IMG/VR virus record: IMGVR_UViG_3300021963_006854
Span: 1-21,232 of that record
Origin: a virus
DNA length: 21,232 nucleotides
Direction: 5' to 3' (one strand)
The notes below the pieces were generated by a model. That model saw only the letters and a program-made list of their open reading frames with translations. It did not search any database and had not been told where the DNA came from. Shown here one piece after another: positions 14,616 to 21,232 of this stretch; the stretch's first letter is position 1; each line of letters starts with the position of its first letter. Position numbers and translations under genes: made by a program.

Positions 14616-17600
14616 TTAAAAATTTTTTACTCTTTTATCTATAAAAGATTCACCATCATACTGTGAGGCGAATCTATTGAATACGATACCCATTTTTAAA
14701 TTATTATTATAACAAAAATCATTAAACCAACCATCTATCACATACCAAGGTTTATTTTTAAAATCTTCTATAAGTAAATTTCTTATATTTTTATTAAACA
14801 TTAAGCACTGACTTCCAATTATTTTATCAGTAATATAACATAAACCTTGATCTTTAGGAATTTCAACTATTGATGATTGTAAAATTCTGCTTTCAAGCGT
14901 TTTAGAATCGCCAAATGAAAAGTATGAAATATTTTCCTTCTCGCAAATTTCAGTTATCTTTCCAAGATATTTAATAAAGTCTTCATGACTTATTTCAAAT
15001 AAACAGTCTCCTTCACATGTTATTAAAAAATCTGTATCATCATTAAATTCTTTTAATATAGCTTTTCTATATGAATCAAAACATCCATAATGTCTATTTG
15101 TAAGCCTATCATCACTATCAGCATTTAATAATTTTGGATATTTACAATTAACAAAATGATCATATCCATCATATAATTTATTTTTAATATTGATATATTC
15201 AACACCAAAATTCTTGAATTTTTCTATAAAAGCTTGAGATTTTTTTTCATTTTCTGTGTTTATAGTTGTCTGCAAATGAACAATCTTAATTTTTTTATGT
15301 TTATTTTTTAATTCGTCAATTATTATATCAATTTTTTCCATAATTTGATCTTCATTAATATTTTTTGAACATTCAAAATTTTTATTTTCTGGACACCAAT
15401 TCCAAAGAGAAGCGTCGAAATTATATTTTTTATTATTAAAACATCCATTGCATACCTTATCATTAAAAACAGTATATGGAGAAAAAAATTCAAATTGCGG
15501 AGTTACAGATGAGTTTATTTTTATTATCTTTTTATTTAGAGACCAAGCTAACCATGATAAACCCGAACTTAAACCTATAAAAAATTCACAATTATTAATA
15601 ATATCTATTACATTATCAAAATCGCTGTTTCCAACAAATTCATCAATATTAATTGGACATGTATTAATGAATTTATCCTTGCCAAATGAAAAATGTTTAT
15701 CAACGCATATTACTTTATAGCCTTTATTTTTGAGATAATCTATAATTTTCTCCCAACCTTGTTTTTTATTCCAATAACGTGATTGAGACGTTGATTGCAT
15801 TGCTATACATACATATTTTTCATATTTTAATTTATATTTATTAGGAACATTAACTTTAGTTTTTTCAATTGGAACATCGATATTTAAAATTCTACCAGCT
15901 ATTTGTTGTAAAGATATTTCTCTCCAGTCTACAGGAATTTTACTCCCAAACTCAAAACAACCAATTTGAAAATTAGCATAATAATGAACAAAAGTTTCAT
16001 CTTCATAATTATAAAAATTAATGTTAGGATATTGTTTATCAAATAAATTTTTTTTAGGAGTAAAATAATGAACTATACAATCATGTTTCTTTTGAAATTC
16101 ATTAATTATAGGCATCCATGCAATAGAATCTCCTAAACTTCCAGATTCATTTGTAATTTTTATTACTTTTTTATTTAAATCGAAATTAAATATTTTTTCA
16201 ATTCCGTATTTAATATTAGTTACAACTATTTTCCATTTGCAATAGTAACTTGTAGAGCAAGCTGTCCAATGATTGGTTCGTATATTAGATTGGAAATGAA
16301 TTGATCCTGTAAGCTCATCAATAAATTTTACATTATATACGATATCTTCTTTTCCATTTATTTCTATAGTTGGCGTTGGTGTAAATCTACATTGTATATT
16401 ATTAGGCTCAGTATCCTGTTCGATAAAAAAAGTATAATTATTTTTATTATTAATTGGTAATTTTTCAAACAAGTAGCGTTCCAAATTGTTATTTTTTATA
16501 AATTTTAAATTATCGTTTTCTGAATAAATTGATCTGAGTGTGTTAATGTCAGATATAAAACACATCATATTCCATGACAACGCTTCTTTTAATGAAATAG
16601 GATTTAATTCTTCAAATGATGGCAATACAAATACATCCATACAAGACATAAATACATCAACATCATTTCTTTCTCCCCAAATTTTACAATTTTCTAAATC
16701 TTTATTTAAATTACACTCATCAATATAACAACTGTTTCCTACAAAATGAAATTGTATATTTTTTCCTAAAAATTTAATCGCTAAATCAAAAATTGATTTT
16801 TGATTTTTATTTATAGAAAACAAACCAACTTGCAAAACATGTATTTTATTTGGATCTAAATTTAGATTTTTTAAAGTTAAATCTCTGTCTGGCCTAATTT
16901 TGACATTAATATTCATTTCTACAAGTCTAGATTTGATGTTTGTTGTTTTAATTTTTTGATATTGAAAATCACTAACAACCCATACTTCATCAGGTAAATT
17001 TAGTTTTTTTGTTACATCTGTTTTAGCTGAATGAGTAGTTTCGAATAATTTAAATTTTCTATTCTTATCGTATAAGAAAGATATTAATTCATTAGTTAAA
17101 TTAGCTATAGCAAAATTCTCACTAAACTCATTCAAATGAATAAAATCAGGATCAAAATTTTTAATATATTCAATTACAAATTTAGTTTGTTCTTCAAAAT
17201 AATTTTTATCTTGAGTATAATGTCCAACGCTTAGAAAATTAGTTTCGCCAATCATTCTTATAATTTCATTTCTTTGAACAATATAAGTTGGACTATATAA
17301 ATTCCACTCAATTACTTTTATATCAAAACCTTCTTTAATTTTATTTGATATTAGCCATTCTAAATACTTGGGACTTCCGCCAGTAGATAAATGAGGAGCT
17401 ATAAAAAGAAATCGCTTTTTATTAACCAATATATTCTTTTCTTTATCTGATGATATGTAATTGATCACATTTTGTGGCGATGGATGACATTCAAAACTAG
17501 ATTTATTTTCTAAACAGTTAATTAATGGAGGAACGCCTTGAATCGTCTTCCATTCTTTTACTCCATATTTCATGTCTGAAGCGCAAAAAATGTTACAAGA

Positions 17601-19286
17601 TCCACTAATATACTTGTATTTATATGATTGAGATCCTTTTCTATATGGGGCGCGTAATTTATTATTAATTGATGAGCCTAGTTGAATTATTTCAGCATCG
17701 GTAGTTCCAGCAAGATGCAATAAACCAGAATCCATAGTAATAAAATACTTAGATTTATTTATAACATGCCAACATTGTGAAATAGAAAGTTTATTAGTTA
17801 AATCTAATCCATTCAAAAAATTTAATTTTTTAGTTGGTTTTTCTATATTATAAAAACCAGATTCATAAGCATTTTTACCAATTAAAACTACAGAAAAACC
17901 TTTTTGATTTATTAGATTTATCAAAGTTTGCCAATTTTCATCTGAATAAGTTCTTGAAGGCCAAGTATTGGCAACATGCAAACAAATATAATTTTCTGGT
18001 AAATTATTTATTTCTATATAATCATTTGCTATATAGTCATACTCCATTTCATTTTCATGGAGCATAAACCCTAAATCTATAGCATGAAATTGTCTAATAT
18101 CTATAGTATTGTGCTTCTTCTCAACACCGTATTTATTTTTCTCTCCACCTAATCCTAAAAATGTATTAAAAATTTCTTTATACTTATTTTCATTAATTTT
18201 TTCATCAAAAGCGAAAACTTTATTAACATACTTATTATTTAAAAATAATTCTGGATGATATGTAACAACATCTATTTTTTTATCATAAGAATTATACAGT
18301 TTACGCAATGTTGGCGTAGCGGCTAAAGTATCACCAAGAGATACTGAATTTATTTTTAATAAAAAATTAGAAGTCATTGTTTGTATAATATAATTATATT
18401 CATCATCAGAAATTTTACCATGATAAAAATATAAATTTTTGATATTTTCAATCGAAGGAATTCTGCAAAAAGTGTCTATAAAATAATCTTCATGACGTAA
18501 ATTTTTAAGACTATTTAACATTTCTTTTATTTTTTGTAATGATTTGGCATAATCGTAATTATTATATGGCAAATTAATTAAAGATTGAGATAAATCTACG
18601 ATAGATGATTTTTGCCACATCAAACAGTTTGCAACAGTCTCTTCATGAAAAGGAGCTATATATTTCCAATTTTCAACCACTTCTTTTTTTATACAAATAT
18701 TAATCCATTCATTAAAAAAATTTTTACATTTATTATTAAATAGAAATATACCTGTTTGCAAATACTGTTTTCTTATACCAACATCTAATCCCATTAAATT
18801 CATAAGATCAGCCTCCAAACAAAGTTTTAAATCATATCCATTGTTTATAAATGGATCTCCTCTTCCATTAATTAACATGAAGTCATGACAGCCTTTATTA
18901 AATAAAGGATAATCTATTATTAAAGATGATTTATCGAAAATATTATCACAATTATTAATCGCTAAACAATCAGCATCTAAATAACAAAAATTATTTTTAA
19001 CATCTGATTCTGTAGACAACAACTCTCTCATTAAAAATGGTTTCAAAAATACGTTATAAGCCTTTGTAGTCTCTTCAATAGAAGAATATTTGCTATAACG
19101 TTCAAAATTATGCAAATAAATTTTAGAATTTACTTCAATCGGTATGACGTTAGTGAATTTAGATTTATAGTTGAAATCTACTGTATAAAAAATTATTTTA
19201 TTGTTAGAAAATAATGATAAAGTTTCAAAAAGACGTTCAGCATATTTTAAAAAATGCACATCACAATGAGTAACGAAATAATTCAT
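14616..19286 (-). CDS. Five-module glycosyltransferase polyprotein including an autotransporter-heptosyltransferase-like module
   Basis: One 1556-residue frame holds five apparent sugar-transfer modules. Residues 1-300: GT-A fold with the metal-binding D-A-D at 104-106. Residues 308-610: GT9-like heptosyltransferase (SLGDTLAATPTLRKL, 316-330; MDSGLLHLAGT, 518-528) with four Cys at 564, 568, 591 and 600. Residues 622-945: GT4-like, with GLFSINKNQKS (821-831) and E-x7-E (Glu893-Glu901). Residues 960-1330: a beta segment plus GT9-like domain resembling bacterial autotransporter heptosyltransferases (SLGDSIAWMP, 1050-1059; RYWNKKQGWEKI, 1170-1181; SSGLSWLAWSL, 1240-1250) with CxxC, Cys and Cys at 1279, 1282, 1298 and 1306. 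Residues 1333-1556: GT-A/GT25-like with E-G-D at 1425-1427. No signal peptide or transmembrane helix is seen. It may assemble a short glycan on phage or host proteins or surface. The start lies one base after the epimerase stop. Confidence 0.88.
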   Translation of the reverse strand: MNYFVTHCDVHFLKYAERLFETLSLFSNNKIIFYTVDFNYKSKFTNVIPIEVNSKIYLHNFERYSKYSSIEETTKAYNVFLKPFLMRELLSTESDVKNNFCYLDADCLAINNCDNIFDKSSLIIDYPLFNKGCHDFMLINGRGDPFINNGYDLKLCLEADLMNLMGLDVGIRKQYLQTGIFLFNNKCKNFFNEWINICIKKEVVENWKYIAPFHEETVANCLMWQKSSIVDLSQSLINLPYNNYDYAKSLQKIKEMLNSLKNLRHEDYFIDTFCRIPSIENIKNLYFYHGKISDDEYNYIIQTMTSNFLLKINSVSLGDTLAATPTLRKLYNSYDKKIDVVTYHPELFLNNKYVNKVFAFDEKINENKYKEIFNTFLGLGGEKNKYGVEKKHNTIDIRQFHAIDLGFMLHENEMEYDYIANDYIEINNLPENYICLHVANTWPSRTYSDENWQTLINLINQKGFSVVLIGKNAYESGFYNIEKPTKKLNFLNGLDLTNKLSISQCWHVINKSKYFITMDSGLLHLAGTTDAEIIQLGSSINNKLRAPYRKGSQSYKYKYISGSCNIFCASDMKYGVKEWKTIQGVPPLINCLENKSSFECHPSPQNVINYISSDKEKNILVNKKRFLFIAPHLSTGGSPKYLEWLISNKIKEGFDIKVIEWNLYSPTYIVQRNEIIRMIGETNFLSVGHYTQDKNYFEEQTKFVIEYIKNFDPDFIHLNEFSENFAIANLTNELISFLYDKNRKFKLFETTHSAKTDVTKKLNLPDEVWVVSDFQYQKIKTTNIKSRLVEMNINVKIRPDRDLTLKNLNLDPNKIHVLQVGLFSINKNQKSIFDLAIKFLGKNIQFHFVGNSCYIDECNLNKDLENCKIWGERNDVDVFMSCMDVFVLPSFEELNPISLKEALSWNMMCFISDINTLRSIYSENDNLKFIKNNNLERYLFEKLPINNKNNYTFFIEQDTEPNNIQCRFTPTPTIEINGKEDIVYNVKFIDELTGSIHFQSNIRTNHWTACSTSYYCKWKIVVTNIKYGIEKIFNFDLNKKVIKITNESGSLGDSIAWMPIINEFQKKHDCIVHYFTPKKNLFDKQYPNINFYNYEDETFVHYYANFQIGCFEFGSKIPVDWREISLQQIAGRILNIDVPIEKTKVNVPNKYKLKYEKYVCIAMQSTSQSRYWNKKQGWEKIIDYLKNKGYKVICVDKHFSFGKDKFINTCPINIDEFVGNSDFDNVIDIINNCEFFIGLSSGLSWLAWSLNKKIIKINSSVTPQFEFFSPYTVFNDKVCNGCFNNKKYNFDASLWNWCPENKNFECSKNINEDQIMEKIDIIIDELKNKHKKIKIVHLQTTINTENEKKSQAFIEKFKNFGVEYINIKNKLYDGYDHFVNCKYPKLLNADSDDRLTNRHYGCFDSYRKAILKEFNDDTDFLITCEGDCLFEISHEDFIKYLGKITEICEKENISYFSFGDSKTLESRILQSSIVEIPKDQGLCYITDKIIGSQCLMFNKNIRNLLIEDFKNKPWYVIDGWFNDFCYNNNLKMGIVFNRFASQYDGESFIDKRVKNF

Positions 19287-19287
19287 A

Positions 19288-20097
19288 TTAAATAATTGTA
19301 TTTATCTTAGTAATATTCGCGCACGAATGTCGAACTTCTTTTTTTGCTTCCTTATATATGATATCATTTCCAAACTGTTTTGCTAGTGTGTTTATAGAAA
19401 TAGAATTGCCGGTCCCAATATTAAATATTTCATTTTTTATATTTTTATTTATAAGGTTAGATATGTGATTACATGTATCGCTAACGCTTATAAAATCTCT
19501 TGTTTGTTCGCCATCGCCATATATAATTAAAGATTCATTCTTTTGTTTAGCAAGATTAAATGCAGTTATTACGCCAGCATATTCAAGATTTTGACCAATA
19601 CCATATACATTAAATAAACGTAGTATTAAATAATCGATATTCCATAATTGACAATACATTTGTATATATTTTTCGGATACTAATTTATCTAATCCATATG
19701 GACTATTCGGCTCTGTAGAATCTGTTTCGCTAACAGTTCCTTCTTTATCACCATACACTGCTGCGCTAGATGAGAATATAAATTTTTTAATATTATGGAG
19801 TTTGGCGGCTGATAATATTTTTATAGTCAAGAATGTATTATTGCCGAAACTATTCACTGGATCATCAAATGATCGCGGCACACTTACCATTGCAGCAAGA
19901 TGAATGATACAATCTATATTCTTAAATATATTATCATTAATATCAACATCTAATATGTCTATGATTTTTTGCCGATGATCGGGAAGTGCGGGGCTGGGAA
20001 TTTTATCTAGATTGTATATTTCGTGTCCATCATTCAACAGCCTATTTATTAAATGAGTGCCTATGAAACCTGAACCCCCAGTAACTAATACGCGCAT
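19288..20097 (-). CDS. NAD-dependent sugar-nucleotide epimerase/dehydratase (SDR), C-terminally short
   Basis: This 269-residue extended short-chain dehydrogenase resembles UDP-glucose 4-epimerase. It has the NAD-binding motif TGGSGFIG (6-13), an acidic residue ending strand 2 (Asp31), the catalytic region FSSSAAVYG (108-116) and YxxxK (Tyr134, Lys138). Family members usually run to about 300-320 residues. Here the chain ends just after the conserved EVRHSCANITK segment, so roughly 40 C-terminal residues are missing and no downstream remnant is visible. It would supply a modified sugar nucleotide to the glycosyltransferase encoded one base downstream (TAA-T-ATG). The active site looks complete, so it may still function. 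It starts beside a TATAAT box and a 12-bp palindrome. Confidence 0.85.
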   Translation of the reverse strand: MRVLVTGGSGFIGTHLINRLLNDGHEIYNLDKIPSPALPDHRQKIIDILDVDINDNIFKNIDCIIHLAAMVSVPRSFDDPVNSFGNNTFLTIKILSAAKLHNIKKFIFSSSAAVYGDKEGTVSETDSTEPNSPYGLDKLVSEKYIQMYCQLWNIDYLILRLFNVYGIGQNLEYAGVITAFNLAKQKNESLIIYGDGEQTRDFISVSDTCNHISNLINKNIKNEIFNIGTGNSISINTLAKQFGNDIIYKEAKKEVRHSCANITKINTII

Positions 20098-20103
20098 ATA
20101 TCA

Positions 20104-20132
20104 ATTATAAAAATTCGACATGTCGATTTCTA
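20104..20132 (-). promoter_or_regulatory. Candidate promoter with embedded palindromic operator for the epimerase-glycosyltransferase operon
   Basis: On the minus strand a perfect TATAAT (20109-20104) lies six bases before the epimerase start, with a weak -35 (TAGAAA) 17 bp upstream. The 12-bp perfect palindrome TCGACATGTCGA (20115-20126) fills the spacer, the usual position of a repressor site. The very short leader implies a nearly leaderless transcript. Evidence is sequence only. Confidence 0.4.
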
Positions 20133-20193
20133 AAAAAACATGAATACTATAAACAATCTTTAAAGAATGTTAACGCTAAGTGCTGGATAGTAG

Positions 20194-20221
20194 TTGAAAG
20201 CGGCGGATAGTATTGTATTAT
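20194..20221 (+). promoter_or_regulatory. Candidate sigma-70-type promoter for the HNH gene
   Basis: TTGAAA (20194-20199) and TATTAT (20216-20221) are separated by 16 bp, with five of six matches to each consensus box. The promoter lies about 38 bases before the HNH start. The two GGATAGTA repeats flank the -35 box and could bind a regulator. Confidence 0.35.
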
Positions 20222-20258
20222 AAAAATTTTTTTTGACATCGGCGGCTATAAATGTAGT

Positions 20259-20969
20259 ATGTCAATAAATATGGACATCACATTTAATCAAGAAAGAAAA
20301 TGCTGCGTTTGTTCGCTAGTTTTAATTCCCGGCGATAATATACACGAAAATGAATATAAAAGAGGTGGAAAAATTTGCAGATCGTGTCATACAAAACAGG
20401 AAAAAGAAAAAAGAAACAAGACAAACGAGTTATGCGCGACATCTGAACAAGCACGTTGGAAAAGAGTTGAAAGATTGACTACTAATTGTTGCAGTAGAAC
20501 TAGAGAAGGCGAAGTTAAATTAACAAATGATTCATCGCGTATTTTAATAAAACATCTTAGAGAAAAATATCCAGTTTTACCAGTTAAGTGTCCGATATAT
20601 GAAGATATTGATTTAATATATTCATCTATGAGTTTAACAGATTCAAGAAAAAACAATGGTATATCAATAGACAGAATAGATGCAAGCAAAGGATATGTTG
20701 TAGGTAATGTACAAATTATATCTAATAAAGCAAACAGACGAAAAAGCGATGCGAGTTTAACTGATGTTCTAAAATTGGCTGCACATGGTTTTGGACCTGA
20801 TAAAAAAAATAACAATAAAGTTATAAAAAATAGTGGGTTCGTATTTTTTTCGAAAAATAATAGGAAAAAAACGAATAAAAAAAGAAAAATCTTAGAAAAA
20901 CAGGGGGGGGTATCCATTGGTTTGGTAGATGATGGTCAGTTTGAGTTTGATTTTGTAACTTGGTCGTAA
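20259..20969 (+). CDS. HNH-type endonuclease with zinc finger
   Basis: This 236-residue protein has an N-terminal zinc-binding unit with CxxC at 15/18 and 40/43. A basic linker leads to an HNH-like core around 110-175. The core shows CPI (111-113), SIDRIDASKGYVVGNVQIIS (136-155) and NKANRRKSDAS (156-166), the usual pattern of small phage HNH nucleases, with DR in place of the more common DH. The C-terminal tail (about 180-236) is Lys/Asn-rich and contains an eight-G tract coding Gly-Gly. Free-standing phage HNH genes are often homing endonucleases, and this one lies divergently at the edge of the structural block with unusual flanking DNA. It could instead act in DNA processing. A second in-frame Met at residue 5 is an alternative start. 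Confidence 0.75.
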   Translation: MSINMDITFNQERKCCVCSLVLIPGDNIHENEYKRGGKICRSCHTKQEKEKRNKTNELCATSEQARWKRVERLTTNCCSRTREGEVKLTNDSSRILIKHLREKYPVLPVKCPIYEDIDLIYSSMSLTDSRKNNGISIDRIDASKGYVVGNVQIISNKANRRKSDASLTDVLKLAAHGFGPDKKNNNKVIKNSGFVFFSKNNRKKTNKKRKILEKQGGVSIGLVDDGQFEFDFVTWS

Positions 20970-21109
20970 TATTTATAGGTAAATATAATAAATGAGATAT
21001 ATATGATGTTGTATATATTAAGTAATATATAAGATAGAATAAAATGGGATTAGAGATTGAGAATACCCTCCCCCCCTGTTACAGCAGAAAAAACAAGAAC
21101 TTTTTTTTC

Positions 21110-21134
21110 AAAAAAACGGGGGGGATTGACCCCC
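21110..21134 (-). terminator. Candidate terminator for minus-strand transcription entering from the right
   Basis: On the minus strand GGGGG (21134-21130), a 5-base loop and a C run (21124-21118) form a 5-bp or longer G-C stem. A single G and then seven T (21116-21110) follow. This is the layout of an intrinsic terminator for a gene located beyond the right edge. Confidence 0.5.
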
Positions 21135-21144
21135 ACCCCCCACC

Positions 21145-21217
21145 TTGGCACGGTTCGTGCTTGGTGTAGTGTGCAATTAAACCCCCCCCCCTCCTAGCAG
21201 GTTCTGTGCCAACCTGC
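21145..21217. repeat. Nested inverted repeats in the GC-rich end
   Basis: A hairpin GCACG-GTT-CGTGC (21148-21160) and a 7-bp hairpin GCAGGTT / AACCTGC (21197-21203 and 21211-21217) lie within 70 bp. TTGGCAC (21145-21151) and GTGCCAA (21206-21212) form a longer inverted pair. The two hairpins also look like diverged copies, each preceded by a C run and containing GGTTC. Structured RNA, a processing site or a mobile-element end are possible. Confidence 0.5.
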
Positions 21218-21232
21218 GCCTTCCAGGCCATC

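Larger units (their letters stand above)
20098..20258. other. Divergent intergenic region between epimerase and HNH gene
   Basis: This 161-bp non-coding gap separates divergent genes. It holds a candidate minus-strand promoter with a palindrome (20104-20132), a second 10-bp palindrome TCTTTAAAGA (20157-20166), two direct GGATAGTA repeats 20 bp apart (20185-20192 and 20205-20212), two CGGCGG copies (20201-20206 and 20240-20245) and a candidate plus-strand promoter (20194-20221). I see no RNA gene. Confidence 0.7.
20970..21232. other. Non-coding, homopolymer-rich right end
   Basis: No convincing gene is present in these 263 bases. The first 90 are AT-rich. From 21066 the DNA is dominated by homopolymers (C7, T8, A7, G7, C5, C6 and C10) and then becomes GC-rich with several small hairpins. 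This composition is unlike the rest of the window. Confidence 0.75.

Noticed and set aside
17834-18067. Plus-strand frames within the giant glycosyltransferase gene
   Set aside because: They are short, AT-rich antisense frames without recognisable domains, while the minus-strand frame has clear enzyme motifs.
20233-20254. TTGACA with TATAAA as a promoter for the HNH gene
   Set aside because: The boxes are only 8 bp apart, too close for a normal -35/-10 pair. The pair at 20194-20221 has better spacing.
20387-20917. A 176-codon minus-strand frame that looks membrane-like
   Set aside because: It is the antisense of the Lys-rich HNH gene. Antisense of Lys codons gives Phe and Leu, so the apparent hydrophobicity is an artefact.
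20970-21232. tRNA or other known RNA gene in the structured right end
   Set aside because: The hairpins do not assemble into a cloverleaf and no T-loop or anticodon pattern is seen.

Overview
The window looks like the structural and packaging region of an AT-rich tailed double-stranded DNA bacteriophage, probably a large myovirus-like phage. The evidence is a terminase large subunit, a portal protein, a prohead protease/scaffold protein, a major capsid protein, a phage-type sigma factor and a PhoH-like ATPase in one co-directional minus-strand block. Almost no gene has a Shine-Dalgarno sequence. That would fit a Bacteroidota-type (for example flavobacterial) host, but it is only an inference.

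Layout, in the minus-strand direction of transcription (right to left). A truncated sugar-nucleotide epimerase (20097-19288) abuts a 1556-residue multi-domain glycosyltransferase (19286-14616) and a small unknown protein (14604-14221). A GT4-type glycosyltransferase (13233-14291) lies on the opposite strand. A compact regulatory/packaging block follows: PhoH-like ATPase, zinc-ribbon protein, zinc-containing sigma factor, an unknown protein with a duplicated N-terminal domain, a SAM methyltransferase, and an ERCC4-type nuclease that overlaps the terminase gene. The head module comes next: TerL, portal, protease/scaffold, a probable decoration protein and the major capsid protein, ended by a clear terminator. 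Last are a SAP-like small protein (with its own terminator), a 109-residue beta-rich protein and a Gly-Ser-Ser collagen-like fibre protein that runs off the left edge.

To the right of the epimerase are a 161-bp divergent regulatory region, a plus-strand HNH-type endonuclease gene, and a non-coding end rich in G/C homopolymers and hairpins that differs from the rest of the window.

The most interesting element is a possible virion- or surface-glycosylation system. The giant protein chains five apparent glycosyltransferase modules: GT-A, GT9-like, GT4-like, a module closely resembling bacterial autotransporter heptosyltransferases (TibC/Aah type) including its cysteine 'iron finger', and a second GT-A. 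It sits with an epimerase, another glycosyltransferase and a possible sugar methyltransferase. The same genome encodes a Ser/Thr-rich collagen-like fibre that would be a natural O-glycan acceptor. Other notable signals are a recurring GTGTAA motif 8-13 bases upstream of five start codons, and a codon-usage switch inside the protease/scaffold gene that suggests a separately translated scaffold.
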